From Massilia sp. IC2-477 (GTDB lineage Bacteria; Pseudomonadota; Gammaproteobacteria; Burkholderiales; Burkholderiaceae_D), in NCBI RefSeq assembly GCF_020707265.1, contig NZ_JAJFEQ010000018.1, forward strand, positions 1 to 56,073: a DNA stretch of 56,073 nucleotides, read 5' to 3'. Below are positions 40,179-48,041 of the stretch, in pieces; within the stretch, counting starts at the first letter, position 1, and each line of letters starts with the position of its first letter. Under the pieces are notes generated by a model, which was not told the DNA's origin, searched no databases, and saw only the letters and a program-made list of their open reading frames with translations. Position numbers and translations under genes: made by a program.

Positions 40179-43100
40179 ATGCGTATCGTCATCGACTTCC
40201 TCGACCACCCGCAGCCGGAACCCGCGCTGCTTGCGCTGGCGCGCGAGCTGGCAGGGCACGCCAGGGACCACGAACTGTGGATCGCGGCCCCGTCCGCGCC
40301 CGAAGGCGCCTTCGACGCCCTGCGCCTGGCCTTCGACGGCCTGGTGCCGCGCCGCCGCGTGCGTCCCTTCACCCTGCCCGCCGAGCCGCGGCTGGCGGCG
40401 CTGCTGCGCCACCAGGCGCTGGCCAGCCTCGTGCCGGACGTCGTCGTCATGGCAGGCAGTACGCCGGCCGCGGACAGCTTCGCCAGCGTGGCGCTGGACG
40501 GCACGGCCGAGGCATTGTGGCAGCGCGTGCGCGACGCTTCGGCGCCGCTTGCTGGAGCGCCCGGCAACAAGCCGCGCCTGGCCTACGTGTCGCCGCTGCC
40601 GCCGGAAAAATCCGGCATCGCTGACTACAGCGCCGAGCTGGTGCCGGAACTGGCCAAGTACTATGAGATCGAGCTGATCGTCGAGCAGGACCGCGTGAGC
40701 GACGCGCGCGTCGAGCGCTTCACGCAGCGCAGCGCGGCCTGGCTGCGCGAGCATGCCGCGTCCTACGACCGCGTGCTCTACCACTTCGGCAATTCGCCGG
40801 CGCACCGCCACATGTTCGAGCTGATCCGCGACGTGCCGGGCGTGGTGGTGCTGCACGACTTCTACCTGTCGAACGTCATCGAGCACCTCGAGAACATCGA
40901 CTATCTGCCGCTGGGCTTCACCAAGGCCTTGTACGAGTCGCACGGCTACACCGGCCTGGCCGGCCACCTCAAGCTCGGGCGCCATCCGACCGTGTGGCAG
41001 TACCCGCTCAACAAGGGCGTGCTGGACAACGCCACCGGCATCATCGTGCACTCCGAATTCCCGAAAGGGCTGGCGGCCGAATGGTATGGCGAAGGCGCCG
41101 CCGACGACTGGCGCAGCATTCCCCTGTTGCGCGGCAAACCCGAAGGCGCCGCCTCGCCCGAGGCGCGCGCCGCGGCCCGTGCGCGCCTGGGCCTCAAGGC
41201 CGAGGACTACGTGGTGTGCAGCTTCGGCCTGCTCGGCAAGACCAAGCTCAACGAAGAACTGCTGGACGCTTTCCTCGCCTCGCCGCTGGCGGCCGATCCG
41301 CACTGCTCGCTGGTCTTCGTCGGCGAGAACGACGCCGGCAAGTATGGCGCCAACCTGAGCAAGAAGATCCGCGCCGCCAGGTGCGCGGACCGGATCCGGA
41401 TCACCGGCTTCGTCGACCCGGCCACCTATGCCGACTACCTGGCCGGCGGCGACTGCGCGGTGCAGCTGCGCGGTTCCTCGCGCGGCGAGACCTCGGCCGC
41501 GGTGCTGGACTGCCTGCTGTACGGCGTGCCGACCATCGTCAACGCGCATGGCTCGACCGCCTCGATCGACGACAGTCTCCTGCTCAAGCTGCGCGACGGC
41601 TTCGCCTGCGAAGAACTGGCCGAGGCGCTGGGCCGCCTGCGCGCCGACAGCACGCTGCGCGCCCAATTGTCGCAGCGCGCCCTGGCTTACATGGAAAGCC
41701 AGCATGCACCCGGCCACGCCGGCCGCATGTGCATGGAAGCGATCGAACACTTCGCCACCCGCGGCGCCCGCGCCGGCTACCGCCAGCTGATCGAGGCCGC
41801 GGCGCGCGCCTGCCCAATGGAGTCGCTCCCGGCGCTGGCCGGCGCGATCGCCGCCAACCGCGCGGCGAGCGGCCCGCGCCAGCTGCTGGTGGACGTCTCG
41901 GCCCTGGTCCAGCACGACCTCAAGACCGGCATCCAGCGCGTGGTGCGCAGCATCCTGCTGGCGCTGATCGCCAGCCCGCCGCCGGGCTTCCGCATCGAGC
42001 CGGTGTTCGGCACCGGCGGCAACCGCCCCTACCACTACGCGCGCAACTGGGCGCTGAACCTGGTCGGCGAGACCGGCCTGTCGGTCGAGGACGCGCCGGT
42101 CGAGCTGCGCCCGGGCGACGTGTTCCTGGGCCTGGACCTGTACATCAGCGGCGTGGCCCAGAACGAGCAGCTGCTGCAGTCGATGCGCGACCGCGGCGTC
42201 GAGATCTACTTCGTGGTCTACGACCTGCTGCCGGTGCTGCGCCCGGACGTGTTCCCGTTCGGGACCGAGGACGGCTTCGCCGACTTCCTGCGCACCGTGC
42301 ACCGCGTCTCCGACGGCGTGCTGTGCATCTCGCGCGCCGTGGCCGACGAGTACGCGGCCTGGACGCAAGCCCAGGGCCTGCGCCGCACCATGCCGCTGCA
42401 GCTGGGCTGGTTCCACCTGGGGGCCGACATCAACGCCAGCGCGCCCAGCACCGGCCTGCCGCCGAACGCCAGCCAGGTGCTCGACGCCCTCGGCCAGCGC
42501 CCCAGCTTCCTGATGGTCGGCACGGTCGAGCCGCGCAAGGGCCATGCCCAGACCCTGGCCGCCTTCGACCTGCTGTGGGAACGCGGCGTCGACGTCAACC
42601 TGGTCGTGGTCGGCAAGCAGGGCTGGATGATGGAAGCCGTGGCCGAGCGCATGAACAACCATCCGGAAAAAGCCAAACGGCTGTTCTGGATGGCCGGCAT
42701 CTCGGACGAGATGCTGCTCAAGCTCTACGGCGCCTCGGCCGCCCTGCTGTCTCCCTCGGAAGGCGAAGGCTTCGGCCTGCCGCTGATCGAGGCGGCCCAG
42801 TACGGCATCCCGATCATCGCGCGCAGCCTGCCGGTGTTCCGCGAAGTGGCGGGCGAGCACGCCTGGTATTTCGACGGCCTGGCGCCGGACGACCTGGCGC
42901 AGGCGATCGAAGCCTGGCTGGAGCGCCGGCGCGAGGGCAGCATCCCGGAATCAACAGGCATGCCCTGGCTGACCTGGAACCAGAGCGCGCGCCAGGTGCT
43001 GGCCGGCCTGGTGCGCCAGCGCTGGTACCGCACGCTGCCTCCGAGCGCGCCGGAAACGAGCATCGACGATGAGCCCGAAGGCGATGCGAAAGCGGCCTGA
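40179..43100 (+). CDS. large bifunctional GT4 glycosyltransferase
   Basis: 973 residues with two GT-B glycosyltransferase units in one chain. Unit 1 (~130-520): YVSPLPPEKSGIADYSAELVPEL opening, then VCSFGLLGKTKLNEELLDAF and VQLRGSSRGETSAAVLDCLLYG. Unit 2 (~560-960): DVSALVQHDLKTGIQRVVRSIL opening, FLMVGTVEPRKGHAQTLAAF, and the nucleotide-sugar motif SEGEGFGLPLIEA (EX7E). The first ~120 residues look like a degenerate GT-B half. Such double enzymes build repeating units by adding two sugars in turn. The gene abuts the FkbM gene and its 3' end overlaps the next gene by 32 nt. Specificity cannot be predicted. Confidence 0.87.
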   Translation: MRIVIDFLDHPQPEPALLALARELAGHARDHELWIAAPSAPEGAFDALRLAFDGLVPRRRVRPFTLPAEPRLAALLRHQALASLVPDVVVMAGSTPAADSFASVALDGTAEALWQRVRDASAPLAGAPGNKPRLAYVSPLPPEKSGIADYSAELVPELAKYYEIELIVEQDRVSDARVERFTQRSAAWLREHAASYDRVLYHFGNSPAHRHMFELIRDVPGVVVLHDFYLSNVIEHLENIDYLPLGFTKALYESHGYTGLAGHLKLGRHPTVWQYPLNKGVLDNATGIIVHSEFPKGLAAEWYGEGAADDWRSIPLLRGKPEGAASPEARAAARARLGLKAEDYVVCSFGLLGKTKLNEELLDAFLASPLAADPHCSLVFVGENDAGKYGANLSKKIRAARCADRIRITGFVDPATYADYLAGGDCAVQLRGSSRGETSAAVLDCLLYGVPTIVNAHGSTASIDDSLLLKLRDGFACEELAEALGRLRADSTLRAQLSQRALAYMESQHAPGHAGRMCMEAIEHFATRGARAGYRQLIEAAARACPMESLPALAGAIAANRAASGPRQLLVDVSALVQHDLKTGIQRVVRSILLALIASPPPGFRIEPVFGTGGNRPYHYARNWALNLVGETGLSVEDAPVELRPGDVFLGLDLYISGVAQNEQLLQSMRDRGVEIYFVVYDLLPVLRPDVFPFGTEDGFADFLRTVHRVSDGVLCISRAVADEYAAWTQAQGLRRTMPLQLGWFHLGADINASAPSTGLPPNASQVLDALGQRPSFLMVGTVEPRKGHAQTLAAFDLLWERGVDVNLVVVGKQGWMMEAVAERMNNHPEKAKRLFWMAGISDEMLLKLYGASAALLSPSEGEGFGLPLIEAAQYGIPIIARSLPVFREVAGEHAWYFDGLAPDDLAQAIEAWLERRREGSIPESTGMPWLTWNQSARQVLAGLVRQRWYRTLPPSAPETSIDDEPEGDAKAA

Positions 43101-44946
43101 CCCCGCGCGTAGCGCAAGCCCGCTGTGGCGCTTCGCGCTGCTGCTGGCGCTGCTTCTCGCGGCCCTGTTCGCGGCGCGCCCGGTCTCGCTCAGCGGCGAC
43201 ATCCTCGAGTACTCGGTGAACACCGTGGGGATCGCCGCGCACGGCACGCCCGACCTGCGCATCGAGGACTTCGAGCGCACCAAGGCGCTGGCGCCGGAGC
43301 GCTTCACGCCCCTGTTCGCGATGCTGCAGGACGAAATGCGGCGCGGCGTGCAGGACGTCTACCCGGCCTTCCAGCGCGGCAGCAGCGGCCATGTCTACAG
43401 CGTCCACTTCTTCGGCTATCCGATGATGGCGGCCCTGCCCCTGCGCCTGCTCGAAGCGCTGGGACAGGAGCCGTTCAAGGCCTTCCAGGTAGTCAACCTG
43501 GTCTTCGTGTTCATCCTGGGACTGGCCCTGCACCGCTTCTTCGGCGCGAGCGGGCGCGCGGCCCTTGCCCTGGCGCTCTTCATGCTGTGCGGCGGCGTCC
43601 TGTACTGGAACTGGTCCAGCCCGGAAACCGTCGGCGCAGCAAGCCTGCTTGCCGGGCTGCTGCTGTTCACGGCCGGCATGCCGGTGGCGGGCAGCGTGCT
43701 GGCGGGCCTGGCGGCCCAGCAGAACCCGACCATCGTGTTCTTCTTCCTGTTCGCGCCCTTCATTCGCGCCGCTGTCGGACGGATGCAGCCGATTCCACCG
43801 GTATCGCTGGCGCGCCTCTTGAGCGCCCTCGGCCTCGGCCTGGCGGTGGCGGCGGTGCCGGTGCTGTTCAACCTGATCGAATACGGGGTGCCGAACCTGA
43901 TCGCCAGCCGCTTCTCGCGCGCCTCCCTGATCAGTACCACGCGCCTGGTCTCCTTCTTCTTCGACCTGAACCAGGGCATGATCCTCGCGATTCCCGGCGT
44001 GCTGCTCGGCTTGCTGCTGGCGCGCGGCGCCGCGCTGCGCCTGCTGCTGCTGTGCTTTGCGTTGACGCTGGCGCTGGTGCTGCCGGCGCTCGCGGTGATC
44101 AACTGGAACTCGGCCGCCGCCGGCCCGATGCGCTACGCCTTCTGGGCTGCGATGCCGCTGCTGTTCGCGCTGCTGGCCATGCTGCGCGAACTGCGCCGCT
44201 GGCGCGTGGCGGCGCTTGGCGCCGTGCTGCTGGTCCAGGGTGCGGCGATGGCCCACGCCGTACGCTACGAATACAATGAATTCAGTCCGCTGGCGACACT
44301 GGTGCTGCGCCACCTGCCCCGGCACTACTACCCCGAGCCGGAAATCTTCGCCGAGCGCATGGCCCACCACGACAACTGGGTCGAGCCCGACCGGGTCCAC
44401 AGCTTCCATGTGGACGGCTGGCGCTTCCGGACCCTGGTCAACGACGGCGACCCGCATGCGGCGACGAGCCTGTGCGGCCCCGGCGCGCAGCTGGCGCCCG
44501 ACAACGCGTTTACGCGCAGCTCGCGCGGCTGGCGCTACATCGACGGCCAGGTCGTGTGCCTCGCCAGGGGCGTGCGCCAATATACGTGGCTGGTGGACGA
44601 CATCGTCGCCGGCGGCCCGGTCGTGCTGGGCGCCGGCTGGCGCGGCCGCGAAGCTACGGGAATCCCGTCCGACGGCATGCGCTCGCAGCTGCGCCTGCGT
44701 ACGCCGCAAGGCATCCGTCCCGCCGCCCTGGTACTGCGCGGATCGTACGCGACTGCAGGCGGGCGGACCCACGTGACTGCCGGCGGCGTCGACCTCGGCT
44801 GGCACGCGCTCGATGCGGCGCCCGTCATCGCACTGCCCGCGGCCGCGCAAGCCGCCGTACTGGACCTCACGCTCGAACATGAAGCCCCCGGCGCTGTCAT
44901 CCTGCAGGAAGTCAGCGTCCGGCCATCCACCGGAAGTACCCCATGA
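43069..44946 (+). CDS. polytopic membrane protein, GT-C glycosyltransferase-like
   Basis: 625 residues. Residues ~15-420 hold about ten hydrophobic helices. The first long loop after helix 1 has SLSGDILEYSVNTVGIAAHGTPDLRIEDFERTK with acidic residues where GT-C enzymes place catalytic Asp/Glu. The C-terminal ~200 residues are soluble and beta-rich (periplasmic). GT-C proteins use polyprenyl-phosphate sugars to modify glycans on the outside; with GtrA and a GtrB-like GT2 next door this is the likely role. I cannot name a subfamily. Start 43069 overlaps the previous gene by 32 nt; ATG 43084 is an alternative. The stop overlaps the next start (ATGA). Confidence 0.7.
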   Translation: MSPKAMRKRPDPARSASPLWRFALLLALLLAALFAARPVSLSGDILEYSVNTVGIAAHGTPDLRIEDFERTKALAPERFTPLFAMLQDEMRRGVQDVYPAFQRGSSGHVYSVHFFGYPMMAALPLRLLEALGQEPFKAFQVVNLVFVFILGLALHRFFGASGRAALALALFMLCGGVLYWNWSSPETVGAASLLAGLLLFTAGMPVAGSVLAGLAAQQNPTIVFFFLFAPFIRAAVGRMQPIPPVSLARLLSALGLGLAVAAVPVLFNLIEYGVPNLIASRFSRASLISTTRLVSFFFDLNQGMILAIPGVLLGLLLARGAALRLLLLCFALTLALVLPALAVINWNSAAAGPMRYAFWAAMPLLFALLAMLRELRRWRVAALGAVLLVQGAAMAHAVRYEYNEFSPLATLVLRHLPRHYYPEPEIFAERMAHHDNWVEPDRVHSFHVDGWRFRTLVNDGDPHAATSLCGPGAQLAPDNAFTRSSRGWRYIDGQVVCLARGVRQYTWLVDDIVAGGPVVLGAGWRGREATGIPSDGMRSQLRLRTPQGIRPAALVLRGSYATAGGRTHVTAGGVDLGWHALDAAPVIALPAAAQAAVLDLTLEHEAPGAVILQEVSVRPSTGSTP

Positions 44947-46013
44947 ACGCACCTTCGACCACCCACATGAACCTGTCCGCCGCCGGCGCCGACGCGAGCC
45001 TTGCAGCCCTGGCGGCGGCCGGCGCAATCGCCGTCGTGATCCCGAGCTACAAGGTCACCCGCCACATCCTGGGCGTCATCGCCGGCATCGGCCCGGAAGT
45101 CACGCGCATCTACGTGGTCGACGACAAGTGCCCGGACAATAGCGGCGCCTTCGTCCGCGAACACTGCCGCGACCCGCGCGTCGTGGTGCTCGAGCATGCC
45201 GAGAACCAGGGCGTGGGCGGCGCCGTGATGACCGGCTACCGCGCCGCGATTGCGGACGGCGCCAAGGTGATGGTCAAGATCGACGGCGACGGCCAGATGG
45301 ACGGCGCCCTGATCCCGAACTTCGTGGCGCCAATCCTGGCCGGCGAAGCCGACTACACCAAGGGCAACCGTTTCTTCAACCTGGAACGCATCGGCAGCAT
45401 GCCGCCGCTGCGCCTGTTCGGCAACGCCGTGCTGTCCCTGATGACCAAGCTGTCCTCGGGCTACTGGGACCTGTTCGACCCGACCAACGGCTACACCGCG
45501 ATCCACGCCGACTGCGCCCGCTTCCTGCCCTTCGACAAGATCAGCAAGCGCTACTTCTTCGAATCGGACATGCTGTTCCGCCTGAACATCCTGGGCGCGG
45601 TGGTGGCCGACGTACCGATGGACGCCGTCTACGGCGACGAGGTCAGCAACCTGAAGATCTCGAAGATCGTCACCGAATTCCTCAGCAAGCACATCCGCAA
45701 CTTTGGCAAGCGCATCTTCTACAACTACTACCTGCGCAACATGTCGGTGGCTTCGATCGAGCTGCCGCTGGGCATCCTGCTCACCGCCTTCGGCACCATC
45801 TACGGCCTGTCGCACTGGATCGCCTCGGCGCGCTCGGGCGTGGAAACGCCGGCCGGCACCGTCATGCTGGCGGCGCTGCCGGTGATCATGGGCGTGCAGC
45901 TGATCCTCGCCTTCCTGGCCCACGACGTGGCCTCGGTGCCGCGCTACCCGCTGCACAAGAAGACCCTGTTCCGCAGCAAGCCGGCCGCGCCTGCGGCGGA
46001 TCCGGCTGCATGA
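44943..46013 (+). CDS. family 2 glycosyltransferase, GtrB / polyprenyl-phosphate sugar synthase type
   Basis: 356 residues. The GT2 domain IAVVIPSYKVTRHILGVIAGIGPEVTRIYVVDDKCPDNSG is followed by GVGGAVMTGYRAA, the catalytic DGDGQMDG and FDPTNGYTAI. Two C-terminal membrane helices (ELPLGILLTAFGTIYGLSHW and VMLAALPVIMGVQLILAFLAHD) anchor it. This layout is that of GtrB/DPM-type enzymes, which load a sugar on undecaprenyl phosphate at the cytoplasmic face. GtrA, the proposed flippase, is encoded next with ATGA overlap. Start ATG 44943 overlaps the previous stop; ATG 44967 is a less likely alternative. Confidence 0.87.
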   Translation: MNAPSTTHMNLSAAGADASLAALAAAGAIAVVIPSYKVTRHILGVIAGIGPEVTRIYVVDDKCPDNSGAFVREHCRDPRVVVLEHAENQGVGGAVMTGYRAAIADGAKVMVKIDGDGQMDGALIPNFVAPILAGEADYTKGNRFFNLERIGSMPPLRLFGNAVLSLMTKLSSGYWDLFDPTNGYTAIHADCARFLPFDKISKRYFFESDMLFRLNILGAVVADVPMDAVYGDEVSNLKISKIVTEFLSKHIRNFGKRIFYNYYLRNMSVASIELPLGILLTAFGTIYGLSHWIASARSGVETPAGTVMLAALPVIMGVQLILAFLAHDVASVPRYPLHKKTLFRSKPAAPAADPAA

Positions 46014-46399
46014 GCATGTCCGCACTGGCTTCCAAACTGCTCAGCCGCCAGTTCGCCGTCTTCCTCACCGGCGGCCTGCTCTGCGCCCTGACCGACATCG
46101 GCCTGATGCAGCTGCTGCTGCAGTACGGTGTCCAGGCCACCGCCGCGGCCAGCGCCGGCTTCGCGGCCGGCCTGCTGGTCAACTACGCCTTCCACAGTCG
46201 TGTTACCTTCAATGCTGCGGCCAATCCGGCCAACTTCGCACGCTACCTGTGCGTGGTTGGGGTCAATTATCTGTTGACCATTGCCTGCGTAGCTGGCGCG
46301 GAAGCCGCCTTTGCCAACCCGCTGGCCGGGAAGCTGCTGTCGCTGCCGCTGGTGGCGGTCAACGGCTACCTGCTCAGCAAATACTGGATCTTCAAGTGA
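46010..46399 (+). CDS. GtrA-family membrane protein (lipid-linked sugar flippase candidate)
   Basis: 129 residues, four membrane helices with the GtrA pattern: RQFAVFLTGGLLCALTDIGLMQLLLQYG, AAGLLVNYAFHSRVTFN, then FARYLCVVGVNYLLTIACV and NGYLLSKYWIFK. GtrA proteins are thought to flip polyprenyl-phosphate sugars made by GtrB. It overlaps the GT2 gene before it (ATGA) and the acetyltransferase after it (TGATG), so the set is translationally coupled. Confidence 0.9.
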   Translation: MSMSALASKLLSRQFAVFLTGGLLCALTDIGLMQLLLQYGVQATAAASAGFAAGLLVNYAFHSRVTFNAAANPANFARYLCVVGVNYLLTIACVAGAEAAFANPLAGKLLSLPLVAVNGYLLSKYWIFK

Positions 46400-47259
46400 T
46401 GCAAGCCCTGCGTTTTGCTCCCGTCCGGAACGACCCCGCCGCCCTGGCCCAGTACGGCGCCCTGTTCGCCGCCTGCTTCCCCGGCACCGACAAGTTCACG
46501 CCGGCCTACCTGGACTGGCTGTACGTGGCCAATCCGGATGGCGCCGCGGTCGGCTACGACGCCTGGGACGGCGAGCGCCTGGCCGCGCACTACGTGTGCG
46601 TGCCGGCGCGGGCCTGGATCGAAGGGCAGGAAGTGCGGGTGCTGCTGTCGCTGAACACGGCGACCCACCCCGACTACCAGGGCAAGGGCCTGTTCACCAG
46701 GCTGGCGGCGATGACCTACGAGGCGGGCCTCGAGAACGGCTTCGACGGCTGCTATGGGGTGGCCAACGCCAACAGCACCCCCGGCTTCGTGCGCAAGCTG
46801 GGCTTCCAGCTGGTGCGCCCGCTGGAAGCGCGCGTCGGCCTGGGTGCGCTGCGCCATGCACCGAAACCGGCGGCGAGCGCGCTCTCGTTCGAGCGCCGCT
46901 GGAGCCCGGAAGCCCTGGCCTGGCGCTGCGCCAATCCGCACAACCGCGTCTACCGGGGCCATAGCGGCAGCCGGCTGCAGTTCCACGCCGCCGCCGAGAA
47001 GGGCGTGCCGGCCTATGCCGAACTGGACAAGGCAAGCGTCGACGTCCAGCTGGACGGCCGCGATCCATCCGCCTTCCCGCTGCGCCTGTTCATCGGCCTG
47101 GCGCCGGACGCGACCAGCAATTACTGGAACTACGCCAGCATCCCGCAGCGCCTGCGTCCCTCGCCGCTGAACCTGATCTGGCGCGCCTTCAATGGCCGCG
47201 TGCCCCAGCTCGACCCGGCGCGCATCCAGTTCACCTTCCTCGACTTCGATGCCTACTGA
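46399..47259 (+). CDS. GNAT-family N-acetyltransferase
   Basis: 286 residues. The central part is a GNAT fold: GAAVGYDAWDGERLAAHYVCVPARAW, LNTATHPDYQGKGLFTRLAAMTYE (acetyl-CoA-binding Q/R-x-x-G-x-G/A form: YQGKGLF) and NANSTPGFVRKLGFQLVRP. The C-terminal ~130 residues are an extra beta-rich domain. Similar genes in polysaccharide loci acetylate amino sugars. Start ATG 46399 overlaps the gtrA stop (TGATG); an in-frame extension upstream lies wholly inside gtrA and is rejected. The next gene, a PIG-L deacetylase, overlaps its end by 11 nt, so acetylation and deacetylation genes are coupled. Confidence 0.83.
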   Translation: MQALRFAPVRNDPAALAQYGALFAACFPGTDKFTPAYLDWLYVANPDGAAVGYDAWDGERLAAHYVCVPARAWIEGQEVRVLLSLNTATHPDYQGKGLFTRLAAMTYEAGLENGFDGCYGVANANSTPGFVRKLGFQLVRPLEARVGLGALRHAPKPAASALSFERRWSPEALAWRCANPHNRVYRGHSGSRLQFHAAAEKGVPAYAELDKASVDVQLDGRDPSAFPLRLFIGLAPDATSNYWNYASIPQRLRPSPLNLIWRAFNGRVPQLDPARIQFTFLDFDAY

Positions 47260-48031
47260 CACCGCGCACGCCGCGCTGTTCCTGTTCGCGCACCAGGACG
47301 ACGAGTTCGGCGTGTTCCAGCGCATCCTGGACTGCCGCCGGCGCGGCCTGCGCGTGGCCTGCGCCTACCTGACCGACGGCCAGACCGCCAGCGCCAGCGC
47401 CGCCCAGCGCAACGGGGAGTCGCTCGCGGTGCTGGCGCGCCTGGGCGTGGCGCCGGACGACGTGTTCTTCGCCGGCGCCGAGCTGGGCATCGGCGACGCG
47501 CGCCTGCCCCTGCACCTCGGCCGGGCGGCGCAGTGGCTCACGCGCTGGCTGGACCGCTACCCGCTCATCGACTCGCTGCACGTGACGGCCTGGGAAGGCG
47601 GCCATCACGACCATGACGCCCTGCACGCGATGGCCGTGAACATCGCCAGCGAACGCGGCCTGCTGGGCCGCACCCGGCAGTTTTCGCTGTACCAGGCCAA
47701 GGGCCTGCCGGGCCCGCTGTTCCGGGTGCTGGCGCCGCTGCCGGAAAACGGCCCGGCGGTGGCGATCCGCATCCCCATGCGCGAACGCCTGCAGCACCTG
47801 AAGGCCTGCCTGTCCTATCCGTCGCAGCGCACGACCTGGATCGGCCTGTTCCCTTTCGTGCTGATGCACTACCTGGTGCGCGGCGTCGAGCAGCTGCAGC
47901 CGGTGAGCGTGGAGCGCCTGCGGGAACGTCCGCACGCGGGCGCGCTCTACTACGAGAAACGCAAGTTCTTTAGCTGGGACCAGATGAAGCAGGCGCTCGA
48001 CGCCTGGCGCTGCTCCCCTTCCCTCCAATAA
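47249..48031 (+). CDS. PIG-L / LmbE family zinc deacetylase
   Basis: 260 residues. The zinc site opens with AHQDDE (the family's H-P/x-D-D-E), and GGHHDHDA supplies the third ligand. PIG-L enzymes remove N-acetyl groups from N-acetylglucosaminyl compounds. Here it probably trims an amino sugar of the exported glycan. Start ATG 47249, in the overlap with the upstream acetyltransferase. C-terminal residues ~190-260 (TTWIGLFPFVLMHYLVRGVEQL) are less conserved. It is followed after 10 nt by another membrane transferase gene. Confidence 0.87.
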   Translation: MPTDTAHAALFLFAHQDDEFGVFQRILDCRRRGLRVACAYLTDGQTASASAAQRNGESLAVLARLGVAPDDVFFAGAELGIGDARLPLHLGRAAQWLTRWLDRYPLIDSLHVTAWEGGHHDHDALHAMAVNIASERGLLGRTRQFSLYQAKGLPGPLFRVLAPLPENGPAVAIRIPMRERLQHLKACLSYPSQRTTWIGLFPFVLMHYLVRGVEQLQPVSVERLRERPHAGALYYEKRKFFSWDQMKQALDAWRCSPSLQ

Positions 48032-48041
48032 TAACGACCCG

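Noticed and set aside
38733..42860. A 1375-codon open frame on the minus strand across the FkbM and GT4 genes
   Set aside because: Antisense shadow in GC-rich DNA; rich in His, Arg, Gln and Ala with no recognisable fold, while the plus-strand genes have clear catalytic motifs.
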